A stretch of DNA of 64,000 bases from assembly GCA_037833965.1 (NCBI GenBank), contig AP031355.1, positions 20,175,501 through 20,239,500 of the forward strand, written 5' to 3'. Source of the stretch: Marchantia polymorpha subsp. ruderalis. Its lineage: Eukaryota; Streptophyta; Marchantiopsida; Marchantiales; Marchantiaceae. Under the pieces are notes generated by a model. It searched no databases, was not told the origin of the DNA, and worked only from the letters and a program-made list of their open reading frames with translations. This document shows, piece after piece, positions 42,443-54,826 of the stretch. Positions within the stretch are counted from its first letter, which is position 1; every line of letters starts with the position of its first letter. The position numbers and the translations under genes were made by a program.

Positions 42443-45400
42443 TTTCAAGTAATCATAGGCTGGCAGATGTTAGGGCCGGCCCTGAGTATGATTTTGATGG
42501 ATTCAGGAAACTGGGTTTGCCTCGGTCTTGCTGTCAAGCATTGCGTATGGAACTGGCTCTTCCTGCCATTGTAATGCAGATACTTGTTATCTCAGTCTTA
42601 CATGTCTTCATCTGGGGATTTCATAAAGTGGATGCGAAGTCGGAAACCGCAGCTGGGATCCGGAAGTCTATTGTGCCGAGACATCAGGGTTGACACTCTG
42701 AAGTGTTTTTAGGCAATTGCGACGAGATAAACACTGGTTTTCGGAATTCAACAGCTACAATCTTGCTCCGGGACTTTTGAGAAGACTGCTACGGGGCGAC
42801 ATTTGGTAAAGGTATAAGTGTTGCCTTTAACGCCTTATACTCAGCTACTGAGCAGCTGGATTAGAACTCTGCATGTTTAGGTACTTGCTCTGTTCATCAT
42901 GCGCAGCACCAGTGTACAGCTAAAACCTTGGTGGAGGATCAGAGATCATTGATGGATATATGAATTTCATTACTGAATTATTGCCTTTATGCCTACATAG
43001 ATATAGGCCACTGTGTACTGGGCACATAGAACGGAGCAGCATTGTATAGTAATTTGTCCAAAGCAGCGAAGTTTTTTTGTCCTGCGTTGCCTGGACATAT
43101 TCACACCTTCAAATTTGAGTTCACCTCGCTCCCTCATGTCAGATTCACTGATTTCATATTAGTCCTGTTGATTATGTACATCTCTGTCGTTGCCTGTCAT
43201 CAATAGATGGAGGGTCAGCTTGAGCTCTCACAGCTCACACATTTGACCCAAATGCCATTGCTTAACTATCAATACTGGGACGTTTTACTAGGACCACCGA
43301 TTCACCTTCTCATTTTTTCTCTGGAGAGCTTTAGGGATTGGAGCTGTTATTCTTCCTAAGTAGTAGAAAAGTGGCGAGCTCTACATCCCTGTACCAGGTC
43401 AGGTCTTGTTTAACATCCCTGAGTAGATGTGCCATTAATGATGGCCTTGATTTTCTGCATGTTTCAAACTCGGACAGCTTTGATGAACAAAATCAATTTC
43501 GAAGTGTTTGGCGTGGTGGATTGTATCGGACTTTGCTGAGGTAATGAGTTACTGCGAGAGGAATCACAGTTCGGCATACGGCGTTGTGAGCAATCACTTG
43601 TGGCTCATTATCTGATGGAGTACGTAGGAGTGTGAAGTCATGTGTAGCAGGGGATGGAAGTTTTGCTTTGAAAACACGATTTGCTTGGGTGGTGTGTGAT
43701 TCCTCTCTACATACACACGCCATACATGTTTTGGTCTACCCGAAAGCCTGTACGGCCACCAGATCCTGGGGATTTTTAGACAAACATAGAGATTTAATAT
43801 TCTCAAAGCGCCGAAGCTTTAATCACCTGCTTGTTACAGTTATGCATTTGCAAAGCTAATCGTCGAGTTCACCTAGACAGAAGTTAGAAATGTGGTGTCT
43901 TCACTCCCGTATCACCTTTCGACAGAAGACTCATTTTTTAAAATGTAAAGACATGCGAGTTCTGATCTTGTATTTTCGTAGCAAGGAAACTACAAGCGCA
44001 TCACCCAAGATGATGTGAGTTAGGTGAATACTCGGGTTATTTGAAGGAAATCAATCGATCCTTTTCTCACGCAAGAGCCTCGCTCTTCTCCTTCTCGCCA
44101 AGCCCGCATGTGTACTCTCCTTAGAGTTAACCGCAAGTCGGGCACTTTCAACCTATCATAAAACATTCGTTTACCTTTTGTGTCATCCTTCGCGGGCATG
44201 TTTCGACTTGAATGCGTACTTTGTTACCGAAGGCCTCAACACCCTCTTGGCCAAGGCGGGCTCCAGCAGTAAGCTATGAAGAACTCGGTTTCACGTACAT
44301 CTTGAGCAACAAACATGTGGTTATATGAGCTCAAGGGGACTTTGCGACAACTGTCAGCAATTCTTCCAACAAAAGGTCAACTTGCCGGTCGTGTTTGCTG
44401 CTAGTATGTAGTCAGGTAGCCTGGGCGACATAGTCGTCCACTCTACTCGAGTAACTCCTGTAGTGTGGCACCAGACAGCAAGGCACACTGGGTTTAGCCG
44501 AAATACAAGACCGATTAACACACTGTACGTGACTTCTTACCGCAAGACGAAAAACCCGAGCAAAGTTGCAATCGGAATCTCATTACCGGCCGGAAGGATT
44601 CTTGTTGCCCGTCTCCTCCTGTCCTCTTTTCTGGACTTTAGTCCCACTTGAAAACAGACTTATTAATAACATAGATATAGACAACTATTTGAAAGTAGGT
44701 TGTAGCCACGACTTCTACGATATATAATGGTGAGAACACGTCGTCGTGGAAGAGGGTTCCATCATCTGTAGAGAAAACATGCATCCTCTAAACTCGACGT
44801 CTTACCTGACCTCTTACACTTTGGTTCGGTATGGGTTTCAGTGATGGAAGCATACGATGCTAGCTGCATGCTTCGGCTCTTTGCTGTAACTCACTGTCAG
44901 AATATTCTTTGGATTTAGTGGATCTAGGGGAGAATGATCTTGCCAAGTGGAATATTATGACGAAGCTGACAGTCAGGGATAGATGCCGTCTGAATCTGAC
45001 GAGCACTGGAAGCAAATATGAGTGGAGTGGTGGAGACCAGAACAAAAGTAAGTCTTCATCACTCTGCTGGCACTCTGTTTCTCTGTGCACCATGGAAATA
45101 TGTTGATGTCATCGCTGGCAGTAAATGTGCAAATCAAACTGCTCTGCGAGATAGAAACCGTACGCACAGGTTCAACCGTCCGTGCTTGAGCTGTCATCCA
45201 ACCCTTCATACGCGTGATTAATGCATGATCCTCTCCTTTTAGCCCTCTGAAATTTGATAACTGAACATCTGTATCGCTGACCCCCGAGGCCATAATTGCT
45301 CCCGCTTGGAACGAGCTGATGATCTGCTAATATATTGACCTCTTCCGTGTACTTGGGGTCCCTGACAAGGACGAAACAACTCGTCGCCAAACATTGCGAA

Positions 45401-46524
45401 GAATAATCGTTCCGGAAGGAAAGATAGAGGACACATCTCTCTGTCTCCAAATTCCAGAACTCAGTAGTTCACTCCAGTAAGGAACGGACGCTCCACCAAG
45501 TGATCGAGGAAGGTAACCAGAGATACTACTTACTGGTGCGCCGGCAAATGCGTGACGTTTCGAGGAATGGAGGAAAGTGCTGAAGTGCTGCTCCCCATAG
45601 TCCTCGCACGAGATTCAGTGTTGAACAGTGGGATTGGAAAAGAAACCCTCTGTATCACGCAGTGGGTGAGATGTATTTTTTTCACTCGTTGACACTTAAG
45701 GAGAGCTTTTTTTAAGAGAACGTGGATGTGATGTGCTCCCAAGAATGCGGAAGATCAAAGACATAGTTCTCATCATGGAATAATCTCTACACTCCTTCCA
45801 GCAACTTGCACAGGGGAAGACTATTTTGGGCTACTAGTTCTTGTAGCACGTTCCAGATCCACACCTGCGTAGCTGCGGACCCTAGTACTGTAAACAATTC
45901 ATGATGCCACACAAATCATGCACAATCACGATGGCTTTGAATCTCTGTTTTATTTTACTTGCCCTTTTTTATACTGCAGGTCAAGTAGAGAGGTTGAGAA
46001 AGCCGTGATATATGTTGACATATTTCGTCTCCACACATCTATTCCTAAAGTAAGCTTCCCAGAGTAATCAAGAAACTTGCGTGAAGACACCCTGACTTTG
46101 ATGACATCTCTAACTTACACGCATCTAACTTCAGATCTGAATCATTTTGAAGGTGATGTGGGAGCTCGTGTGAAGCCGCTTGGTTGACAGAGATCTTTAC
46201 CCAGCTTCTGCCCATATCCCCATCAGAACTATTAGGAAAGAATTCTATGTATATACAAACCCGAGGACGCCCGCAAATGTTGTGCATCTAAACCTGGGGT
46301 TCTGGTATGTTTCTGCCACAATCGCGTGGTACTAGCAGTTGTGTAGGTGAAATTCATCATTTCCTCTATGGATCATCAGTTGCCGTCGCTTTCAACATCC
46401 GGCTGCTTCAATATCACTGTCGAGGAAAACACAGTGTTGTGAATTTTCCACTCCATGACTGGCCTCGTGAGCTGGTGTGTCATATCATCGTAGAATCAAA
46501 TTTATCAAACCTCGCATACAACCA
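42443..46524. other. No gene seen; flanked by two 3' ends
   Basis: The first several hundred bases after 42,442 probably include the 3' UTR of the zinc-finger gene, and the last part that of the minus-strand hydrolase. The rest has only short frames (for example 45,293-44,973 -) with no motif. No RNA gene was recognised. Confidence 0.4.
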
Positions 46525-47909
46525 CTACTGGGTTTTGCGTTCCGAGGGAGTCTCGCTTTCGCTTTCGGTAGTGGTTTCTCGTTCCGACAGGAAAGCCAGA
46601 ACCTTTTTGTTGTACTCAGAAGCTTTCTCAACTTGTGGTACGTGCGCTGCGTTCTTGATGACGACCACTTGTGCCTTTTCTCCAATGTGCCTACACGAAA
46701 TCAAGAACGGATTACCTCCACTTTCCAGTCTTCGTATGTCATCAGACGCAAATTTTAACACTTCAAAACAATTTCTGACTTCTCAAAACTCAGCACTCAC
46801 TGTTTGAGTTGGTAAGCCAGCTTGAGGTTGAAGACCTCATCAAATTCTCCCCATATGATCAGCGTTTCCTGCAGTTGTGGCAGCAAACCTAAGAACCAAA
46901 CGTCCATGTACAGACTCTTCCTAGGACAATGGAAAGAAGGCTTGAGTACGAAATGACAAGGTGCCACCGTAACATGGTGGAAATTCTCAGCACGGCATAC
47001 CTGGGGTACCGTCGGTAAAGGTGGCGAATCGGCCTTCCCAAGAACCAAGCCGTCAGCAAGCTCAGTTTTTTCTTTGTAGTTTTTCATACTTTGAGTCTGA
47101 TCGAACACAACACGAAACTGAACATATGAGCACTTGATATAGGAGCCCCATAAGTGCGTCCCCAAGCATCCCACTCTCGTCGAATTCATTTCCTGACGAC
47201 TACCAGCCAAGATATCTCAACCGCGAATGCCCCGTGCCTGGATTCATGACAGCTTTTGACTTACCTCGAGATAGTCCTCCCAGATGAATTTGGGGACGAA
47301 CATCCTTGGCTCCTTGTAGAATCCTAGTCTGGCTGTTCTCTTCAGCCCTTCCACAGTAGTAGGAAGAAGAATCTCTTTGATGTTCTTTGCATTATATTTA
47401 GCGCACAAGGTTTGATCCGAAGATGGATCCATACAAACACCCGAGCTGGAAATTACGAGCCTGTGAACCGAATCAGGGTACAAGTGCGCCACTCTGTACG
47501 CTACGAAACCTCCATAGCTCGTTCCTATAATGCTAAATTTGTGAACACCAAGTTGCTGAAGAATCTTGTAGACACATTCGGCCTGGAAAAGTTCAGATCT
47601 TGCTAAATTCGTGGACGTAGAATCTCCAAAAAAGACGAGATCTGGAATGTACAGATCAAAGAGCTTCGAAAACGGCCCAACCTGATAGTTCCACGAAATC
47701 CCAGATGTTCCAAACGCATGCAGTAGAACTAAAGCAGGCTTCACTGACGGCGTCACAGCTCTTGCCTTGCTCCGCTTCGGAATCCAGCAACTCATAATGG
47801 TCCCATCTTCAAGCTCAACTAACCGTGCTTCCAGACCACATGACCTGTAAAAGGCTTGCTGTCGTCTGTAGAAATACGTGACAAAACTAAAATTGAGGCA
47901 GCCCACCAT
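46525..47909 (-). CDS. Alpha/beta-hydrolase fold protein
   Basis: Four minus-strand exons: 47,909-47,265, 47,117-47,001, 46,868-46,801, 46,690-46,525. Introns are GT-AG; exons sum to 996 bases (331 residues plus stop). The product belongs to the plant alpha/beta-hydrolase group of about 300-340 residues, whose substrates are mostly unknown. PALVLLHAFGTSG is the strand and oxyanion region. DLYIPDLVFFGDS and LFQAECVYKILQQLGV match the group well. The nucleophile elbow is GTSYGG with Ser131. The acid is Asp264 in WGEFDEVFN, and the catalytic His293 is in KNAAHVPQVEK. All three triad residues are present, so it should be an active enzyme; ester or epoxide hydrolysis is possible. Residues 1-15 are hydrophobic (CLNFSFVTYFY) and may bind membrane. 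A possible non-coding first exon lies near 49,070-48,930 on the same strand, where GTGAGT follows. Confidence 0.92.
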
Positions 47910-50404
47910 TGTTTGGAACTCAGTCGACTGTTTCCTCGTTCCTCCTAAGACGTCGTCGAGAGACAGGAAGAACTTCGGGGTCCAATCTTGACTCCAGAAA
48001 ATTACATGTACGGCCAGGCGAAGGTCAACGCGTAAGCAGCAGAGGTTTTCGCCGTATTGAGTCCGGAACCGGATTCTTGACTTGTCTCCTCAGCATGCAA
48101 ATGTAGCTGTCGTAGAGGTCGTACAATGCATCATCCAAAGAAGTCGTGCAATTCGGAAATTTCCCCAACGAAGCTTCCAGCCGCTCTCCTGCTCAAATGG
48201 TTGGGACACAAAGGCCGATCGCGTATCAGTACACCATCACAGTCAAGCTTGTCTCAATTATTGGCGAAAAAGTTCACACGGTGCTTTTGGCTCGAGGACA
48301 GACTATGAAGTTTACGCCGGCAGGGTTCTACAATGTCCCAGGAGTTATACTTCACGCCCCTCCTTCGGGAAGCCAATGCGTGCGCCGGATGCCGCTAATT
48401 GTGAACGATTTAAGTTTGAACTGTTCGTTGCTTGATTTCCATTACAGTACCGAAATTCTTGGACATTATGATCGTTTGCGGACTGGACGGATGTCAGGAG
48501 ATTAGCACATGACCGCTATTACGACCTCATAGAATCGCCCCAAAGCAGACACGCCTCTTTACGCATCGTCGACAGACAGTTACTGCTACCAATCTCCGAA
48601 TATCTTCCCCGCTAGAATCTTAAACTCCTCAACAACTCTCTCGAACCGAGGTCGACCCTCTCCCCGCAAAGCCAATCAACGAAGGCCTCATCAGACGGCC
48701 CTTCCAAGCTCCCAACACGAATGTAAAGAAGAAACGAACAACGGCCCATCACCTGCTCTCATTCCCGCCCCTCCCCTCCTCTCCCCTCGCTCAATCTCTC
48801 AATCTCTCAATCTCTCAATCAGATCAGCTCCAAGTCGACTGACCCAAAATCCTCGAAATTAGCAGAAAACGCGGAGGATCACAGCACGGACGAGAGCGAT
48901 CGCAGCGAACGAGGAGGTGGCACTCACATTGACGCCCGCAAGCGATGATGCGTGCAGTCGAGAACGGGCCGGAGCGTTCAACGAGCTTGCGGTCAAGCTG
49001 TTGAAGCTCTGTCTTGAATGTCCGAGTTCGAACACTGCGAGTAGTCTTCTAGCAGCCCCGGCCAGCAACATCGCCTTCCAATCACTGCTCTCCTTTTTTT
49101 TTCATTAATGCGCTTGAACCTTGAGGTCCGGTGTCGCGTGGGCCTCCTTTTGTCGCCTAGCCCGCAAATCTCCATCGCGCTTTTTCATCCGTCTCGCTTC
49201 GTCACGTACGTTGGCACATACCGAACAGTCCGCATGACCCATGAAGTCGTACGAGGATGAAACATGGGCTCAGCCCCATTGGCATCACGATGGGACATTC
49301 GTAATACACCATCGACAAATACTCTCTACAAACTACGTACATATTATGTAATAGCTCTAGTTTTGGTTATTTCAGCACAGCTCTCTTTATACAATGGGAA
49401 GTGCTAGTTATAACTCAGTTTGGGTTAATTATCCCTCACCCTGCTGAACAGAGCTATATGATTGGTCACCTTATTCATCATGAGGGATACCTCTCGCGGC
49501 ACTGAGAAAGTGGGAGAAGTAGTGCACATTAGACTAGGGTGAGTACAACTAGCCGCTCTATATTATTACATTACATGAATAAGCTCAAGAGAGTGATAAG
49601 TTCGAACTGAAAATTTAATTTGAAAATATGTAAATACGTACAAAGCCAACTCTTTTATGTACAATATTTTGCTCATCCGTTGTTATGGTCCTTATATCTA
49701 CGTGATTGACTGCTACCATTTTTGGAAAATCTTGTGTAGCATAACCTTCCATCCATCAATGTTGCAATTATGCAATTGGACAGCTTTACTTGCAACTAGA
49801 TGCAGGTAGAGAGAAAAAGGCTATGCGAAGTATGATTTGGCAATTGCAAGGATTCTTGGGTTTGTGTTTTTTTCATCTAGATATGGTTTGGATATGTAAA
49901 CTGCATCAATATTTTATTCTCCTTTGTAAGATTATTGGAGCTTGCCCCATACTACATCCATGTATGGTGTTCCCATCTTTGCTACACATTGTATACATAG
50001 TTTCCGCGGTCGATTGTTCCGGGTATACCTACGGAATCTAAGGAATCAATAGAGTCCCCAATACTGCCTTGGAGAGCTGCCCTGCGGTGTGTATGCCTTG
50101 TAGCACTCGAGTTACGTCAGACTAATACTCGGAGCGATATAATATATCGACGTTGCATACACTTGCCATAATTTCTTAAACTACTGAAAAAAGAGTGTGA
50201 ATTATTCCGGGTATATGAATATAGAAAGAGTTTAACTATGATTTTGTTTATCTTTGTAGTTATCATGAACACTTATTTTAACATGTGCGTGAAACTTTTG
50301 AAATAATAGGGGCATGAGGTAGAATTGTCTTGGCTCTCTCCTATAGCCTAAAGTTATTTTAATACATTGCTGCTCACATGTCTCATGTCACTAAGAGGTT
50401 GGAT
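47910..50404. other. Hydrolase upstream region; no other gene
   Basis: Open frames at 48,146-48,505 (+) and 49,071-48,859 (-) are not recognisable. The second lies in GC-rich DNA that may be the promoter or 5' UTR of the hydrolase. An 8-base microsatellite (TCAATCTC) occupies 48,791-48,820. 49,300-50,400 is AT-rich and empty. Confidence 0.4.
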
Positions 50405-50447
50405 ACGCATGAGAGAAATCACACAACGTGTGATTTCTCTCATGCGT
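50405..50447. repeat. Perfect 20-bp hairpin, 3-base loop
   Basis: The left arm starts ACGCATGAGAGAAATCAC and its exact reverse complement follows after AAC, giving 20 paired bases without a mismatch. It lies in gene-free AT-rich DNA. Confidence 0.95.
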
Positions 50448-51049
50448 TCTACTTTGTTTGTAGGAGAGTTTTTGATATTGTCTTAGTATCTTAGACTGCA
50501 CGATATCATATTTCGTTTTGTGATTCATTATCCAGGTAATGTGTAATCTAATCTAGTCAACATGAGTAGATTACTCTGTTTAGATTATTGGCTCTATCTA
50601 TAAATAAATGGCGATGTATATAGAAGGTTCATACTTGATAGTTTCGAATACATTAGCTGATGTAGTGTATATTCACCATTCTCATACCACCAGAGCTAGC
50701 CCCTACAGGCAGCATTCTTTCATCTCGTAACGCTTGATGGGTGTATATTTACCAATCTTGTACCAGTACCACACCATTCTCCCCCGGGCTTGGTCTATTA
50801 CCATTTACCATTATCGTACCATTAGAGCAGGCCCCTGAGACCTATAATACTTTCACCGTGTAACGCTTGATGATTTCTACCCCAGCAAGCCGTCAAGTTT
50901 TTTTCGCAATTTATTCATTTATGTATTATTTGGGCCTCACATGGTTACGTGGTGAATATATATTGGATTCGTCCAGCATGTACCACTTGATGGGCACTGT
51001 CGATGTTTTCCGAGGCTTCTATGAATACGCAGCTACGATCTGCAGCCAA
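50448..51049. other. No gene seen
   Basis: AT-rich DNA. 'ATTCACCATTCTCATACCA...AGCATTCTTTCATCTCGTAACGCTTGATG' type text recurs loosely at about 50,670-50,740, 50,750-50,870 and 50,960-51,000. This suggests decayed tandem copies of about 120 bases with CGTAACGCTTGATG or CATGTACCACTTGATG as the common end. Confidence 0.5.
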
Positions 51050-51480
51050 TGAGGCGTCTTTTCTGAGGGCGAGCGATCCCGACACGACTGACCCGACAAC
51101 GACAGCGGGCCATTAGTCAACGAGATGCAATGCGCGGCGCAGACCGTCCGATGTCTCGCTGTCGACGGGTTTGGACGGCCGCGATCGAAGAGCGGACTGT
51201 AGACCGCGGTCCTTGACCCACGACGACATGTTTCTCGGTGGCGCGCCTCGCCTTCTGGACACGCGGCCTCTCCGATGCTCAACGCGGTACGCGAGCATAA
51301 GACGAGCGGCCCGCTCGTCTCATGCTCGCGGCCCGCACAGTTGAGAACCCCGGCCGCTCCATCGTCGGGAAACAAATTCTTCCACCGGCCCTCGCTTTCG
51401 GGTTCTATTTCCGGCTTCTGCCCGGAGGAAGGCGCGAAGCATTGTGATCGGAATATTGAGCCACAATGCGTTAAATAGCC
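51050..51480. other. GC-rich island of unknown origin
   Basis: About 430 bases with clearly higher GC (near 60 percent by eye), set in AT-rich DNA. The minus strand is open for 158 codons (51,495-51,019), but the text (Arg, Ser, Gly, Pro-rich) looks like a composition effect. A near-perfect 41-base palindrome lies at 51,290-51,330. Confidence 0.5.
51290..51330. repeat. 41-base near-perfect palindrome
   Basis: 20-base arms around one central C. Pieces are CGCGAGCAT and ATGCTCGCG at the tips and GACGAGCGG / CCGCTCGTC in the middle, with one mismatch between the arms. Confidence 0.9.
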
Positions 51481-54400
51481 AGCCTTAATTTCCAACTGTA
51501 CATTCCTCTCATACGATATACCGTCGTCATGAGCCCTTGTCTCACCACGGTATCATGATGCAGTGTACTGTACATTAGTACAACGTATCATTCAGCTGGA
51601 AATGAATATAGTTTGATTTCTCGAAGCATTTGTGAACCTTTGTTCATTCGAACATTTTTTATGACCGTAAATCTACAACTTTTATTTGCAAGTGGCGTGT
51701 TGATTGAATTGTCAGTTTCTGCGCACATTTTTTGGCCATGATTTTCGTCATATTACTTACGTAGCCAATTTAATGTAGATGTTTAAACATTCAAATGTCA
51801 GGTAAAACACCTCCACATTAACATGATTGAGGGTCATAAATGTAGAAAATGATTTACTGGTAGATATTTTTAGGTTATTTACATATCACTTTCATTTTCA
51901 AAAATCACAACTTGAGTAAAAATCGATTCCAAAAATAGTTGGATAGAAAAACTATACTGTAATCTCGATTGCAGAAGAGATATTGAAGATATTTTATGTT
52001 TTAAAACTAAAATAATAATGACATTTGTACATAAAACAAATATAACCATGAAATATATGGTTATATTTGTTCACGAAGTAAACAGTGACCTCGAATTATT
52101 TCCTACTTTGTATTTATACAATGATTTGGATGAAGTTGTTACGCATTGTAAAGGAAACTCAAATTTCATGAGTTTACAAAACTCTCTCTATATATATATA
52201 TAGAGAGAGAGAAAGTGAAAGTGGAACCTCAATTATAAATTCAATTTTAGTCACATCAATATTTTTCCTCTAATAATAAAATATCCCATTAACATCATGA
52301 ATCAAATCAAAATAAAGGAATTCTTGAATGGACTCCAAAAAATAACAATTTTTATGCAACAAAGAGATACTTTTTCATAGAAATCTAAAAAATATATTCG
52401 TTAGTTGTTTGTAACATATGCAAGAGCAAGCTAGCGTGAAGAGTTTGCAACAACAGGTTACTTCAACGATCAAAATATGTGTTTTACTATTTTGCTATAT
52501 GCATGTTGATATTGGTACTGTGCTTACAAATCTAAGAACTAAATAATGATTATACGAAATGCTACACATTCGTAAATATGCATTTTCTCTTTATTTGATG
52601 TGTTTTTCTAATAATATGATGTATACATCTTAATAAGTGTGAAGAAAAATGCTTTAATTGATTATTTAATTGTGTCGATGGTTTAGTACATTTTGATTAT
52701 TTTATTCAAGTTGGATAGTGCTAAAAATTCAATATTGAAATAATTTAAAGCAGGAATAAAATAAGAAATATTGTATACTCAAATAAATTATAATTTCTGA
52801 ATAATTAAATCTAAATATTTATCAAAAAATATAAATTATTAAAATTGATGAGATCACACAAGTAAGATAATTTGATGTGTTTTCTTCCATTACTGAAAAT
52901 AAAAATAAAAATATTATTATTCTCAAATATCTTTGTTTATAAGATTAAACTTCCAGACAAAATTTATATTAAAGATGAAAAAATAGGTTAATTTTGTTAA
53001 TAAATATTAAAATTTTGAGAATTCTTGAATTAGAAATTTGTTTTGTATGATAGACAAAAGAAAATCAAGGTCTGAAGCCTCAAGATTCAAATTGTTTCTG
53101 ACTCAATTAAACTTGAAAACTACAATTAATAACATTAAAATTTCAAAACCTAACTATAAGAAGAAGTTTAAGAAAAGTGAAACCTTCATATTTTATTTAA
53201 AAATAAAAAATTAAAGCTATATGATGCATCATAAATTCTTTTTAAAGAAGTTAATAATATAAGATCAAAAAATACTCCAACTTTATGCCAGTGTTGGAGC
53301 AGATAGTTGGTTATCCTTTATGAACCAATATGTACAAGACATCAATGCATCATTTAATTTATTTCTTTTGAAATGCATTTTCAAAAGAAAATTGAAGGGC
53401 ATCGAAAGATTTTTGTACTATATATGAAATTTTATATTTAATTTCTAAAAAATATTACCTTCAAAAAATATTCACTTACACCCTTCTCCATATATCACAA
53501 GATTGAGTAAAATATAAGACTTCCATAATCAAAATCTTCTTCCAATAATCATTGTTAAATAAATCAAAAATTCTAGTAGTTTTTTGTTTTCAAAACTCTG
53601 AGTGAGAGCACTGACTGTAAAGTTTTTAAATACCAGTAATGACTTTTTTTCAGTTAATAATATATTTGAATTTACGATAAATTTATGGAGGAGGAATATA
53701 GTCGAAATGGAAATACCATCGTTTGCATTATGGAACGACTATTTATTTGAATTCAGCTTAAGATGGAAAGCTAGAGAATATATCACAACTTCAAATTTAA
53801 ATCACTTTTTCTCGACTTCAGAGAAATGACAACAATCATGGAGTTTTTGTTGTTTTTTGTGATAAAGTAGATCTAGTAAGAGTGATGTAATTTGCATTGG
53901 AACTCACAATACTAAAGAGGCGAAATAGGTGCTGCAAATATGAGTCGATCAATTGGGTTCCAAATCAGTTACAATAGGTGGACGAGAGGAACTACGACGG
54001 ACCGTAAGTGAGTGCACGTCGAGCAACGGAGTGAGAGCGAGGTGGAAGTGGGGCCGAAATGTGACAGATCTAAGCCCTACAAAATGTGCATCCGAGGGAC
54101 ACGTCAACCGGAACAGCCACAGTGGTTCAGGTGTCGACGCAACACTGGCTGCACAGCCCAGCCAGCGGCCATGAAGCAGAGGCAACGGAGTAGAGGAAGA
54201 TGCGAGTTTGCGCCGAGCAATTTTGGCAGAGCGCGGCACGACGATACACTTCGATCAGACATGCGATTCCGTCTGACTGCTGCCGGCGCTTCATGTGCAG
54301 CAGACGCAGGGTTCGGAGACTCCGAAAGCCGCAGCTCTGAGCTGGAGCGGACCGCATTTTGCTAGAATCTAGAGTTATAGTGCCGCGTTGAGGCTTGCGT

Positions 54401-54826
54401 CTGGTTGCAAATTTTGGCAGCGCTCGCGCTGGTGTTTGATCAGCGCCGTAGCAGCGGTTCCGCACTCGTTCGATCGGCACTTCGTGGGTCGATCGTTTCT
54501 CATCCTCCGTTGTGGTCTTGAGCCCCCAGGACCGGATGAGAAGTGAGTGAGTTGTGGAAATACCGGCTTTTTTGTTTAATCGGATTTAGGTAGTTCGCTC
54601 GGCTCGGCCTTGAGCTGATAGCAGGATCTGTGCAGTTGGTCCAGGGGTACACATATTTCGGGAATCTGGAGCAGACTTGGTTCCTGGTGGAAAATTTTGG
54701 CACATTTTTGAATTGGCCAAAACTCGGGGGTGGAGGATCTGCAGAGGATGAGATGGCAGTCTGCCTTTTAGGGTTTTAGTGTGAATTGGTAGGAAGTTTT
54801 GGCGGAAGGAGGAGCAGGTTGTAAAC
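51481..54826. other. AT-rich gene desert, then nicalin promoter side
   Basis: 51,480-53,900 is one of the most AT-rich stretches of the window and shows no gene. A (CT)n(TA)n(GA)n palindrome of 28 bases is at 52,182-52,209. From 53,940 GC rises; 53,940-54,826 should contain the promoter and 5' UTR of the nicalin gene. Several short open frames there have no motif. Confidence 0.45.

Noticed and set aside
48146..48505. Plus-strand frame of 119 codons upstream of the hydrolase
   Set aside because: No recognisable domain; other frames are equally open and it lies in the expected hydrolase upstream region.
51019..51495. Minus-strand frame of 158 codons
   Set aside because: Explained by high GC content, which makes stops rare; no motif. 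Reported as a composition island instead.
52182..52209. 28-base palindrome as a regulatory hairpin
   Set aside because: It is a composite (CT)n(TA)n(GA)n microsatellite; self-complementarity follows from the simple repeats.
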